A DNA stretch of 64,000 bases from NCBI RefSeq assembly GCF_020906515.1, contig NC_085854.1, forward strand, positions 2,108,001-2,172,000, read 5' to 3'. The number at the start of each line of letters is the position of its first letter. Within the stretch, counting starts at the first letter, position 1. This DNA is from Vanrija pseudolonga. Lineage: Eukaryota; Basidiomycota; Tremellomycetes; Trichosporonales; Trichosporonaceae. Under the pieces are notes generated by a model. That model did no database searches. It saw only the letters and a list, made by a program, of their open reading frames with translations, and was not told the DNA's origin. Below are positions 21,265 to 32,360 of the stretch, piece after piece. Made by a program: the position numbers and the translations under genes.

Positions 21265-22998
21265 ATGGCCACACCGCCGCCGCCCTTCCTCGCCGCCAAG
21301 CCCCCGCCGGTGCCCGTGCCGTCGGCCGAGCGCCTGGCAGCGCTGTACTCGTTCACGCGGGCGCAGCGCGAGGCCAACCCGGACGGGTACCGGCGCAACG
21401 TGCAGTGGTGGGGCGACGTGCTCCAGGCGACACTGAAGACGGGGTACGCCGGCGCGCTGGACGGCGCGGGGCGCGACGTGCTCGTGCTCACTGTCGACGG
21501 CGAGCTGCTCGAGCGCTTCGCGAACGCATCAGGCGCGACGCCCAAGGGGCTCGGCGGCGTCGTCGTGAGTGCCTTCCTTCCTCGGTCCCGCCCGAGCTCA
21601 GCTGACGCCGCCAGGACACGCTAGCCAACGGGCCCAGTCCCACACTTGTGCCGCTGCAGCGCTTCCTCACCTCCCCGACGCCGATAGACGCCTCCCCGTC
21701 TATCACGTCGCGCCTCGCTGCTGCTGGCTGGTCGGCACTCGGGCGGCTGTCGCCCTTCGGAGGAGGCGAGGCGACCGAGGACGCGCTGTGGAAGGCGGCG
21801 AAGGGCTCGTCGTTCGTGGACAAGGCCGTCGTGAAGGTACGATACGACTGTGCGCTGATCACGCTGACTCCAGACCGCGGCGCAGAAGTTCTCAAAGTAC
21901 ATTGACGCGCACCCGCCAGTCCTGTACTCAGAGTCACTGTACACCCGCACTTCCTTCCACAAAGAGTTCGCGGCAGAGGTTGGGTCGCCGGCACCACTGG
22001 GCAAGCGTGACATCGACGTGCTCCTCGTCTGGCTCTCGCGTGACGTTGGTTCGGTCGTCGTCGACGGTGATGTGAGTTAAACACTCCCTACACATGCTAA
22101 CACTCCAGGTGGTCAAGATCCTTAGCAGCGGCCAGGTGGCGGCAGACCACCCGATCACGGAGGCCGACCGCGGCGCCGTCGCTGTGACCGGTGCGCTCGC
22201 CCAGATCGAGGCGCAGATCTCTGCTGTTGAGGCCGAGGGCTCCCAGTGCCAGGAGAAGGCGAAGAAACAGCTGCGGCTGGGCCAGCGCGCCACGGCGGCA
22301 AGCTACCTCCGGAGCAAGAAGCACCTGGACGAGGTGCTCGCGAAGCGCGTCGCCGCAGGGGAGCAGTTACGCGGTGTTCTCCGCGCGCTCGACCAGGCGA
22401 AGGGCGATGCCGAGGTGAGTTATGTCACGCGGGCTGTACTAACAAACCGCAGATCATGTCGGCGTACGAGGCGTCCACGGCCGCGCTGTCCAGCGCGCTG
22501 TCCGACCCCCGCCTCTCGCCGGAGCGTATCGCCGCGACGACGGACGCGCTCGCCGACGCGCTCGCAGACCAGAAGGAGATCGACGACGCGGTGCAGCTCG
22601 GCGGCCGGCTCGCGGCCGGCGCGGCGGGCGTGGACGTCGACGACGACGACGAGCTCGAGAAGGAGCTCGCGGCCCTCGTGCTCGAGGAGAAGGAGGAGCA
22701 GCGCAAGGCCGCCGAGGCCGAGGCGAAGCGCAAGGTCGAGGAGGCTGCCGCTGAGGAGCAGCGCAAGGTTGCTGCGGCGGCCGCCGAGGCGGAGGAGAAG
22801 AAGAAGGCTGTGGCGGCCGCTGAGGAGAAGCGCAAGGCGGCGGAGAAGGCGGCTGCAACTGCCGCTGCGGCACCTGCCCAGCCTGCAAAGACGTGGGAGG
22901 AGGCGCACGCCGACGCGCAGCAGCGTGAACGCGAGGAGAAGGAGCGCGCGGCTGCCGAGCGTCTGGCCCGCGAGGAGCGCCTCGTGGCCGCGGAGTAG
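21265..22998 (+). CDS. CHMP7: CHMP7-like ESCRT-III protein (Snf7 family)
   Basis: CHMP7 starts ESCRT-III assembly at the nuclear envelope. Five exons: 21265-21564, 21615-21836, 21874-22071, 22109-22414 and 22453-22998, all in phase 0, giving 523 aa. The N-terminal half is a winged-helix region (WWGDVLQATLKTGYAG..., KRDIDVLLVWLSRDVGSVVVDGDVVKI). The C-terminal half has the Snf7 core (AQIEAQISAVEAEGSQCQEKAKKQLRLGQRATAASYLRSKKHLDEVL) and a long charged Ala/Glu/Lys coiled coil ending EERLVAAE. Two winged helices plus a Snf7 domain distinguish CHMP7 from other ESCRT-III subunits. The gene follows the His-rich gene in tandem and converges on SED5 at 124 bp. Confidence 0.85.
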
Positions 22999-23122
22999 AT
23001 CAGCCACAACTCACCCCAAGCGGCGTCACTCGTACAGCCGAGCCGTGGCCACCGCCCCACCATCCTGTCTATAGAATCATACTATACGTTGCATGTGGTC
23101 TATGTTGTACAATCGCGCGCGG

Positions 23123-24591
23123 CTACGACACGAGGATGAAGACGAGGAACTGGAGGTGTTAGTGGGGGAGGCGAGGGTGGGTGGGGGCGGTGTAGGCCGC
23201 GAGTGTGATGGTCGGACGTCCACGCCGCGGCCATCTCGCCGCGCTGCGCGCGCGGCTCGCGCGGTACTCACGAAAATAATCAGCACACCGAAAATCTTGA
23301 GCATGAGCCAGCGATTACTGCTGATACTGGCATAGTACTTGAGCAGCTCTCTCTGTGCACCCGACACGTTCGCCGAGATGTCGGTCACGTCTGCGTCGAT
23401 GCGCTGCACCGTTTCGCGCTGCTCTGCGACCATGTTGGCGAGCTGGGAGAAGATTTGGCCTAGTTCGGCAATGGTCGACTCGATCGACTCGATGGCGGTG
23501 GAGCGGGATTGGATGTAGTTGTCCTGTGAGAGCGAGCGTTAGCGAGCGCGATGATGACGCCGATAAGCGGGGGCGATGGCAACAGTTCTTGCTGCACGTC
23601 CACCCGGCCCAACCCCACTGACCTGCTGCTCCACCAGCTGCATCTGCTGGTATCCGCCCGCATCGGCATGTTGCCCGCTCGTCGCCTTGCCGTCGCCGTC
23701 GAGGTTGAGCGCGAGGAAGTCGGCGCCCTCGCCTGGCGCGGCGCGCGCCTTGCCTTTCCTGTCGAGGCCTGAGCCTGGGCCGCCGGGTGCCGGCTGGTTG
23801 AGTAACAGCGAGTCTTCGGCGAGCGTTAGCGAGCCGCCATCAACCCCAGAGCTCCCCACTTACCCTTCGCAGGCGGCGGCACTGCGGCACTGCTGGCCGA
23901 GTGCATGAACTGCTCGGTGCGATCCCTGCTCGCCTTCATGTTCTGCGTGCGCAGCTCGAGCACGTCCTTGAACCCCATGCCCATGTTTGCCAGGCGGCTC
24001 TGGAGCATCATGACAACGTTCGAGTTGTGCTCCTCGACCTGCTTTCCCGAGCCTGCGGGCGGCTTGTTGGCGCGCACAAACGCCTGCAGGCCCGCAATCT
24101 GCGTGTTGAGCGACGCAATGTCCTGGCGGATAATGTAGGTGAGCTCGCTGATCTCGATCGGGCGGTCGTCGAAGAGCGTTTTGCGCTTGGCCACTGTCGC
24201 CGAGGGTTAGCGAGGCGGACGTTGGGGAGGGGTGGGGCGGGCGTGGTGTGGGTTGCGGCTGCGGTGCTGCGCCAACGCGGCGATGCCATGCCGTGTGCTG
24301 CGTCGCTAACGACACTGCAGCTCGTAGCCACCCACCCACCACCCGCTCGCTGCTCCGCAGCTCGCGTCACTCACACTGTGCCAGTTTCTGCAGCTTCAAC
24401 GTGGTATTATTGATATCCTTGGCGATATTCCCCGCGAGCCGTCCAAACTCGGACTTGCTCGACCCGCTCGGCCCAGCACCGGCAAGCAGGGGCTGCTTGG
24501 CGCCGTCGCGCTTCTTCGCGGGCAGCGCGGTGCGCGCCTTGATGCTGCTGAGCGCCGAGTGGAACTCTGCCGTGCGGTCGCGTGGAGCCAT
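23123..24591 (-). CDS. SED5: Golgi t-SNARE syntaxin 5 (Sed5)
   Basis: Sed5 is the Qa-SNARE for ER-to-Golgi and intra-Golgi fusion. Five exons: 24375-24591, 23864-24193, 23623-23813, 23272-23523 and 23123-23149, giving 338 aa. The start MAPRDRTAEFHSAL matches the conserved Sed5 N-peptide (DRTxEF) that binds the SM protein Sly1. A helical Habc region includes LAKRKTLFDDRPIEISELTYIIRQD. The SNARE motif runs from DNYIQSRSTAIESIESTIAELGQIFSQLANMV to a C-terminal anchor (WLMLKIFGVLIIFFLVFILVS). The last exon is 27 nt and completes the anchor. Confidence 0.95.
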
Positions 24592-24994
24592 GGTGGTGTG
24601 GTGTGTGGTGGTGGTAATGTAGCTGATATCGACAACAGCAATGACGCCGTCGTCGCGGTGGACATGATCTCCTCGAAACACGCACTTAGGTGGCAACTCC
24701 ACGCGGCGCCACATCCGGCCGGCGGTGGAAACGCCGCCCGCGTGGCGATCATCAGCTCGAAGTGGATTTCGAGATTCAACACGGCCACTTGGTCTGTTGA
24801 CATCCAACAACAACACCATCATCATACCCGCTCAGAGCTGCTCGATTGTTCGTTCGCGACGCACAGCCGGCACAGATACCGACCGATAGCGACGACACGG
24901 CCCAGCCCACACCGCCGCCAAAAGCCCGACAGCAGCCTGACGCGAGGTCCCAACTCTTCTCCTTCCCTTCTCCTTCCTTTGACACACCTTCATC
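24592..24994. other. Divergent SED5 / SmG promoter region
   Basis: This 403-bp gap separates outward-facing genes. It ends in a pyrimidine-rich stretch before the SmG start. No other gene was seen. Confidence 0.5.
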
Positions 24995-25660
24995 ATGTCG
25001 CGTCCTGCTCAGCCTGAACTCAAGAGTAAGTCGTGCATGGGGGCACGGTACGGCATGGGCCGGCACGGCACACCAGGAAGGCACTGCGGCGGTCAGATGG
25101 CACAGCTTGGATGGGACACCTGGATGGACTGGAGACTGGTTCGCTCGCCTTGCTCGGCAGACAGCACGGCGCGCGACACCAGCATCTATTGTTCATTGCG
25201 CCAGCATCCGGTCGAAAAGGCGTGGACGATAATGGGCAGCTCAAATCGGCCGTACTGGCCCGGTCACCGTCGTTTGAAGCTTGCCGTTGTCGTCGAACGC
25301 GGCCGCCGCGCCGCTCGCCCAGCTTGCCGTCCACGCCGCCTCCAGCCCCGTACCATGCCCTCTCTCCTCTCCTCCCCGAGCTGCACTAACCCACCCCCCA
25401 GAGTTCATGGACCGCCGCCTGTTCATCCACATCCAGGGCGGCCGTCAGGTCTCGGGCATCCTGCGCGGCTTCGACATGTTCCTCAACCTTGTCGTCGACC
25501 AGGCGTACGAGGAGCTCGGTGCCGGACAGCGCAAGCCCGCCGGCATGGTCGTGAGTGCTGCCATTTTTCTTCTGTGCCAGCAGCACTAACCCCTCCTTCC
25601 CAGGTCATCCGCGGCAACTCGGTGACGTCGATGGAGCTGCTCGACAGCATGCGGCAATGA
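24995..25660 (+). CDS. SNRPG: Small nuclear ribonucleoprotein G (SmG)
   Basis: SmG is one of the seven Sm ring proteins on U1, U2, U4 and U5 snRNAs. Three exons: 24995-25025, 25402-25550 and 25604-25660, giving 78 aa, the typical SmG size. Sm1 runs through [33 protein letters not shown], and Sm2 is MVVIRGNSVTSMELL. The first intron is 376 nt, long for this region, and separates the first ten codons from the Sm fold. That exon was accepted because it gives the family start PELKKFMD. Confidence 0.96.
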   Translation: MSRPAQPELKSKSCMGARYGMGRHGTPGRHCGGQMAQLGWDTWMDWRLVRSPCSADSTARDTSIYCSLRQHPVEKAWTIMGSSNRPYWPGHRRLKLAVVVERGRRAARPACRPRRLQPRTMPSLLSSPSCTNPPPRVHGPPPVHPHPGRPSGLGHPARLRHVPQPCRRPGVRGARCRTAQARRHGRECCHFSSVPAALTPPSQVIRGNSVTSMELLDSMRQ

Positions 25661-26156
25661 GCGAAATGTAGACACGACATCATCATCATTCTGTACTGTA
25701 GGCTCGAGGGGCGCGCGCACCCCATTAGTAGTATCCTTGTAGCATCTGCTCGGCGTGGCGCGTGTGCACGCTATGCATTTGTCCCAGTGACTAAATATGG
25801 AGATCCGGTGTGAAGGCGCGTGCTAACAGAAAATGCGATGGAGGTGTGACTAGCAAGTTTGTCCTGATGACAGTGTCCAGCTCGAAATAGTGGGAGGGGA
25901 GGAGGGGCACAAGTGGCCGAGTCCGGGGTAGATACCAACGAAGCGGGGATACGGAGTGGGACGGACGGCCCAAGTGGTATGCGGAGCGGAGCGGGTGGTT
26001 GGCCGGCAGGCGGAGCGCAAAGCGCGGCGCCGCGCGACCTCGCCCATGGGTGGTGAACATTATGAAGAGGCGAATGCCGAGTGGCAGTGAGTGGCCTCTG
26101 TGGCGAACGAGGCGGCGCGTGGCATGTCGACCTCGCCCAAAAGGCGACGCCCACGC
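25661..26156. other. SmG / tail-anchored gene convergent spacer
   Basis: A 496-bp 3'-flank region between two stops with no supported gene. Confidence 0.5.
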
Positions 26157-28211
26157 CTACGAATCCGCCTTTGAATCCCTGTTATGTCTAGCAGAAAGCA
26201 AACCAGCCAGTAAACCCGTGATGACAATAATGCCAATGACACAGGCGACGGCCATGAGAATCTTGACGCGGCGGGCAGTACCCCGCTTGAAACGGTCGTC
26301 GCACGACGGCACATCGCCAAAGACGGCAGTACCAAACGTGGCGGTCGACCCGTGGGGTGCCGTGCCCTGGCTAACGTGGCCCGACGTGTTCTTCTCATCG
26401 AGCCAGCGCAAGTTTCTCAGCGAGTGGAACGATGTAGACGGATTGCCGTCGGCACCAGGCGGGTGCGGGAGCGGGGTATATGGTACGGCGACCGACGGAG
26501 GGAGGCACGACTGGGACACGACCTCGCCGTTGCGCTTGATGGGCGGCGCGCCGAGCGGTGGCAGCGCAGCAAGCTCGGGGAAGACAATGACACCCATGCC
26601 TGCCCCGGGTGGCGGCGTCTCTGGGCGCTCCGCCTCTGGACGTGTAAATGACGTTGAGAGGGCGCGGCGTGGCGGCGTGTGTGGCGTTACGGCTCTCGAG
26701 TTGTACCCTTCCTCGGTCTGCAGATCTGCCGGGTCCACCTCGTCCTCCTCGTCACTGTTCAGGCCAGTAAACTGGCGCGTGCGTCCAAGACGGCGCGCAA
26801 GACGCGTGCGGAGCGAGGTCGAGCCCGTGCTCTGCCCACTTCTCCGGCGGCCTGAACTGCTCGCCTGGCTGGCGTTACGGTTTGGCGGGGTCGAACCTGA
26901 GCGTGATGGCGCTCTCCGCTCAAACTGGGTTGATGTGCGGCCATATCTGCTAGTGTGCGACGTGTAATGGGTCGAGGCGGACTGAACACTGAAGCGGTAC
27001 GTGTTGCGGCTGGCAATGTTTGATGCGCGCTTGCCTGCACGCAGGAGGCGCTCGAGAATGGCAGCACGTCGAACGAGCGCCCATAGCTCGAGATCCTCCT
27101 CGTCTTCAAACTCGCCGCCGCCGCCGCCTGATGGGCCACCCGCGTTACCCGGAGAGTTGTCGTTTTGCCGTTTTCGTCGGAGAGACTTAACCGACCGAAT
27201 AGACTTGATGCTCTTGAGCGAGCGAGTCGAGTCTCTCCTACCCCATGCCGGTGGTGGGCCACCTGCAAAGGCTGCAAAGGGACGGGATGCACTGGAGGAC
27301 CTGTGATGCCCAACACTGCTTTCGCCCTCAGTCGACTCAAAGTCAGAGTAGGCAGAGTATGCGCTCTGGCCCGACAAGTGCTTTTGCCTGTTTCTGGCAG
27401 ACGCCGGCGAGTCTGCCCTGGACACGGAGGGGTCCTCATCCAGGAAAGCGTAGCGAGGCATGCCGAGGTCTAGGCCACCGCCAGGCGTCAATGGTGGGGA
27501 CATTGACCGCTCCTCGTCCGACGTGCGCAGCATTGCAGCTCGGGAGCCAGTACGCGATGGACCTCTGGACTCTGCACGAGATTCTGCGCGCGAAACTGCG
27601 CGCGAGGACGCGCGTGACATGGAGCGGTGGACGGGTGGTGGGGGGCTGATCTCGATTGTTGATGTTGATGCGCCCGCCTGCGAACCAGACGAGCCACCGG
27701 CCGTGGCGGCACTTGAGCCTGCACTCGAGTAGACCATCGCGGACGAGGGTGTGGCGAGCACCGATGAGGCAGCAAGAACGGCAGTTGACGTCGCCGTGCT
27801 CCCTGCTGGAGACCCTATCGGCGTGACGGGGCGTAATGGGGGAGCAGCATACGGCCTGTCAGGCAGGGGAGGGTTTGCGCTGATACGCTGACGGCGCGCG
27901 TATGCGATGGCAGCGACGCTGGCCGAAGGGCTGGGGTTACCACGGCTCTCGTCCCAGGCCGACTCTGCCTCGTCGCTGTCTACTGGCGAGTCTGCGCGAA
28001 GGACAAAGGTAGGCGGTGTGCGGGGCAGGGGGGAGGGGGAAGCTGGTGCTGCGGGGGAGGATGCGGATGCGCCGAGCTCTGGGGCCGTCTCTGTCGGGGG
28101 CGAGTGGCCGCCAAACGTGTTTGGAGGTGAGGGTTGTGTGGGCGAAGTGGACTCTCGGCCGTGAGCATGGCCTTGTTGACCATGGCCATAGCCATAATGA
28201 GGGTCCGCCAT
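26157..28211 (-). CDS. Unknown Ser/Pro/Arg-rich tail-anchored membrane protein
   Basis: I do not recognise a family. This is a single open exon of 684 aa starting MADPHYGYGHGQQGHAHG. Most of the protein is low complexity: Pro/Ser-rich 30-170, and repeated SR units around residues 195-225 (SRASSRAVSRAESRAESRG). A Lys/Arg/Ser block follows (STRSLKSIKSIRSVKSLRRKR), then a helical segment with two basic patches near residues 370-400. A C-terminal hydrophobic helix (ILMAVACVIGIIVITGLLAGLL) is followed by a short polar tail, so the bulk should face the cytosol. The many S/T-P and SRxxS motifs suggest heavy phosphorylation (inference). Absence of introns is unusual here. Confidence 0.7.
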   Translation of the reverse strand: MADPHYGYGHGQQGHAHGRESTSPTQPSPPNTFGGHSPPTETAPELGASASSPAAPASPSPLPRTPPTFVLRADSPVDSDEAESAWDESRGNPSPSASVAAIAYARRQRISANPPLPDRPYAAPPLRPVTPIGSPAGSTATSTAVLAASSVLATPSSAMVYSSAGSSAATAGGSSGSQAGASTSTIEISPPPPVHRSMSRASSRAVSRAESRAESRGPSRTGSRAAMLRTSDEERSMSPPLTPGGGLDLGMPRYAFLDEDPSVSRADSPASARNRQKHLSGQSAYSAYSDFESTEGESSVGHHRSSSASRPFAAFAGGPPPAWGRRDSTRSLKSIKSIRSVKSLRRKRQNDNSPGNAGGPSGGGGGEFEDEEDLELWALVRRAAILERLLRAGKRASNIASRNTYRFSVQSASTHYTSHTSRYGRTSTQFERRAPSRSGSTPPNRNASQASSSGRRRSGQSTGSTSLRTRLARRLGRTRQFTGLNSDEEDEVDPADLQTEEGYNSRAVTPHTPPRRALSTSFTRPEAERPETPPPGAGMGVIVFPELAALPPLGAPPIKRNGEVVSQSCLPPSVAVPYTPLPHPPGADGNPSTSFHSLRNLRWLDEKNTSGHVSQGTAPHGSTATFGTAVFGDVPSCDDRFKRGTARRVKILMAVACVIGIIVITGLLAGLLSARHNRDSKADS

Positions 28212-30110
28212 CGCACCGACAGGAGGGGGGACGTTCGGGGTCGGCGGAGGCGGCGGCGGCTGCGGCGGCTGTAGCCTTTGATGGCGGCCAGTGCACTGCT
28301 AGGTGTGCGATGGGATGGCTGGAAAACAAATGCGGCGTCGAGTGCGGGTACCGTGCCGAGGTACGCTGTGGGTTGGGGCGGGAGAGGAGGGAGGGGGGAA
28401 GCAAGGCAAGGTGATCAAGTGCTGGGTAAGATTATAGTTGTCGGGGACGTGTCGTGGCGTCGACGTCGTGGTCGCGGTCGTCGTCGTCGTCGCACTGTCG
28501 AGTCAAAGGAGTGTTGGGGTGAATGATCGTCTCGAGTTTGTCTGGTATAGGAGGAGGAGGAGGCCTGTGGAGCGGGGAGGGTAGGTAGGAGTGAAGCAAA
28601 CGATCAAGGACGCAGTGACTTGGCGGAATGAAAGGTGGGCGGGGCGGGGGTTGGTGCGGTGGGTGCGTGGGTGCGTCCGGTGTCGTCTCTGTGCAGCGTG
28701 GCCCCCGCGCAGTTGCTGCTGGCAGCACACGCAGTACCTCGATTCCTCGTCGACCAGACTACGGCAACAGGAGCGGCACAACCACTCTGCGACCCAGGCG
28801 ATATCGTCACTGGGCTCACCGTTTCGCCGTTTCGCGCCCTGGGCAACGGCAGAGGGGTAGCTGCTGGACGGGTGGTCAGGTCTGTCGGGCAGCGGGGCGT
28901 GTGCTAGGCAGATTAGGTCTGCCGCTGCAGACAGACACGACCGAGCAAGCAGTCGGTCGGCCGTCTCGTCGCGTATGCAGCAGCAGCAGCAGGAGGCAGT
29001 GACTGCAGCTGCAGCTGCAATCCCAAACCCCCCAACCCCCTGCCCATCGGACGGGAGCGCGGTCGTCATGGTGCGCTCCCAATACGGCTACTCGATGTCA
29101 ACAAGGGCGGGCTGGGCGGCAGGGCACAAAGTGACGGGCGGGCGGCCCAGCCCAGGGAAACGCCGTGGACCAGGGAAACGGTACATCAACCCCGCCGGGC
29201 CTCGTAAAAAAAAATCAACAACAAACACTGGACTGGTCGCGGGGGTGCTTGCTTTGCTGGCGTTGGTGTCGCTGCTTGCTGTTTCGGACCCACCTAAACC
29301 CTGCGAGGCACAAGCTCGCTCCTGCAAGTCCTGGGTGATTCCTGGGCGCCTGGACCACCCGCGACACCCTAAACAATTCAGAGACGGCAACTCACCTCGG
29401 CCGGCCGGGTGGCCAAAACAAGCCCGCCCGCTAGCCCGCTCGCTCGCTCGGTCGCCCACCTTGCTACTACCCGTCTGCCTGCAAACTCCTGGCAATCAAT
29501 CTCGTGCGCACTCTAACGCTATCCCAGCGCGATCCGATGGCGGCGAGCCGCACATGCATGCACGCCATCCCGCATCTCGTTTGGTGGCGTCAGTCGTCTG
29601 ATGCGTAGCTCATCCTACAGCACTTTGCTTGAAATGGCTGGGTCTGGCATGGCATGGTGCGGTTACTACTCTGCCTGCCCAGCTGGTCCATGGCCGTCCA
29701 CGGGTTCAGTGGCGCGGCGCGTGGCGCAGTGGCGTTCCGGACCAACTACCCAACTGCCCCCCTACTGTTTCATCGTCTGCTACAGTACGTTGTTGGAATG
29801 TGAGATGCACGATGCGCAACAGAGGAGGGAGGCATGCAGCATGCAGGTCGTACACTCCTCGACGAGCCAGCCCACCACGCCCACCGCTCACCCTACGCGG
29901 CAAACTGCATATTGAATACTAACGGCCCGCAGTCGCACTACGCGCCGTGCTATTAAGACTAGCCGTAATGGCAGTAATCTTCCACCGTCCGTTCCCCCCT
30001 CCATCCCCCCCTTCCCCATCTTTCGACGCGACGTGGATCTATGCGCGTCCAGATGGCTATCATACAATGCTCTCCTCTGTCCTCTCGTCCTCTCTTCTCC
30101 CTCTACCGCT
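28212..30110. other. Long gene-poor stretch between the tail-anchored gene and the Osh gene
   Basis: About 1.9 kb with no convincing gene. The part nearest 28212 is pyrimidine-rich on the minus strand and probably is the promoter and leader of the tail-anchored protein gene. A minus-strand frame near 28722-28778 has a CxxC-x11-CxxC pattern, but no surrounding fold was recognised. Confidence 0.45.
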
Positions 30111-32360
30111 CTACGACGACGCGACCGTCCTCGTGACACGCGCAATCTCCTCGTCAACGGCGGCCTTGCCCTCAGCCGTAAGCCTAGGGCGGCCGTCCTC
30201 GTACTCGCTCTCAAAGTAAATGATCTCGTGCCTGGGGAGATAATGTTAGCACGCGGCGGACAGTCCGATGTTTAGTCTGCCAAACAAACGCAACACGTAT
30301 CGCCATGGCTACGCCAGGCATACGTTGTTTACGTTGGCGACGGGCCGGAACCCCCGAACCACACTCACTCTTTGCCGTCCTCCTTGAGCTTGGCCGCAAT
30401 GTCACGCTGGCGCTGCTCGATCACTTGCTTCTGCTTGGTCGCCTCGCCCCAGTTCTTTGCCAACAGATTGACGGTAACAGGGTCCCACAGTCGTCGCGAC
30501 TCGCGCGCGTCCTGCTCCTCGACAGGTCGCACGTCCTTGGGGATAAGGGCGAGCTCGTCGAGGCTGAGCAGCACCTTCCACTCCTGCGACGCGCGCGTCA
30601 GCACGCAACCCAAACCCTCTCCCCAACACCCGTACACACCTTCTCGCCCTTGAGCTTGTATCGGATCTCCTTCATCCAGTTGCCGTCGAGCGTGGCCACC
30701 ACCTTATCTGATGGGACCTGCTTGGGCTTCTTCCACGACTCGGCCTCCTCGTCACCCGTCTTGTATCGGTAAATAACACCCTCGACAAGGAATCGGGGCT
30801 TGCCGATCCACGACTGACGTCAGTGCTGATACCAGATCTCGTTGACCCACCTCATCCTTGTAGTCCAAGAGGACACGCAGTCGGGTGGCACCGTCACCAC
30901 CGCGCACAGTGACGGCAACCTGGTCGCTCATTGTGCCGTAGTACGCGCCCTTGAGGATACCGTTGACCTGGGCCTCGGGGTGCGTAATCTGGTACTCCTG
31001 CCACGTGCTCAGCGTCATGCTAGGTTGAACGCGGTACTCACCTCGCCCTTGCCTGGGCCATCGCGGAGGATGCGGATAAAGATACCCTTGTTCTGGGTAC
31101 CGGGGCCAAGACGGACGGCTAGGGATGAGTTAGCACGGTAATGCACAGCGCCAGCCCAGCCCAGCACTTACAAGGGAAGGAGACGCGAGCGAGGATGTGG
31201 TCAATGCCGACGGCCTCGATACCACGCTCCGGGCAGTAGTAGTAGGCAGCCGAGACCGGGGGGTGATGCGAGGTCTGCTCGCAGAGGAAGACGACCGTGA
31301 CTTTCTCGCTCTCCTTGACACCAGCATCGGGTTCGCGGGGAAGGACCTCGTCACCAGGGCCAGGAATGACCTGACGGAGCGACGACATGTCAAACGACGC
31401 GGTGGAGGGGTTGGGGAGCTTTGTGCTCTTGCCATTCTTGGACGAAGCCGACTTGATGGAGCTGGCGGCGTGTCAGTGGGGTCCCCCCTGGCTGTGCGTC
31501 GGGGATGCAGGCTTGAGCGTTGCGGCGCCCCGACCCCTTCCCGCTCGCCGCTCGCTTGCCGCCACCACTCACCTAGTCTCGCTGCCCTTGCCGCCGTCCT
31601 CGGCACGGAGGACAGGGGTCGACCATCCGCTGCCGCCCTGGCCACCGTACGCGGGCTCGTTGGGAATGGGGACGTGGATGTGGGTACGGACAATCGGAGC
31701 GCCGGTCTTCTTATCAACGATGAGCGGCGGGACGCGCCACGAGCAGCGGAAGTGCTCGCCTGGCGGCGGTTAACAGGGGCTCTATAAACCTCGAGTATCG
31801 ACTCACCGAGCGTAGAGTTGTACGTCTTGCCGAGACGCGCACGGATAAACTTCAAGTCCTTTGAGAAGCAGAAGCGGAGGACGGCGAGCATACGCTCCAG
31901 GTCATCGCTCGAGTCGCCGATCCTGCGCGCGCTGTCAGTGATCGCCGAGGTCTCGCCACGTACGCAGCAAAGATATCGGCACGGTCAGCGTACTGCCAGT
32001 ACTCGAGGTTGGGGATGGGCTCGAGGAGCGAGGCGGGGAGGGACAGGCGGCTGTCGTGTCTGTCAGTGACGTCCTTTCGGCCCTCGGAGCGGTGCAGCCC
32101 CTCCACTCACAGGTTCGCTACGTCCTTGACGCCGACGAGCCTGCAGGGTCAGCGATAATGCCTCTCCTCCCCACACTCGACCACACCCACCTCTTGAGGA
32201 GACCGAGGAGGATCTTCATCTTGGACTCCTCGCCGCCGCTGCCGACGTCGGGCAGGGTGGCCGGGGCGCCCGAGTCATCGGTGAACTGCTGCGGCACTGT
32301 ATCGGGGACGGAGTCACGCGGGTGGTCACGCGGGTAGGTAGCAGCGACGGTGGCGGACAT
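30111..32360 (-). CDS. Oxysterol-binding protein (Osh/ORP family, no PH domain)
   Basis: ORP proteins move sterols or phospholipids between membranes at contact sites. Eleven exons: 32191-32360, 32111-32140, 31964-32050, 31807-31922, 31573-31759, 31172-31461, 31042-31118, 30851-30997, 30640-30813, 30369-30583 and 30111-30231, giving 537 aa. The OSBP fingerprint EQTSHHPPVSA is in exon 6. The fold starts with LLEPIPNLEYWQYAD, and LGKTYNSTLGEHFRCSW carries the conserved N-P/S-T-L-G-E lipid-gate segment. RRLWDPVTVNLLAKNWGEATKQKQVIEQRQR is the usual C-terminal helix. No PH or ankyrin domain is seen, so it is a short ORP. The 30-nt exon 2 was confirmed by phase. Confidence 0.92.
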
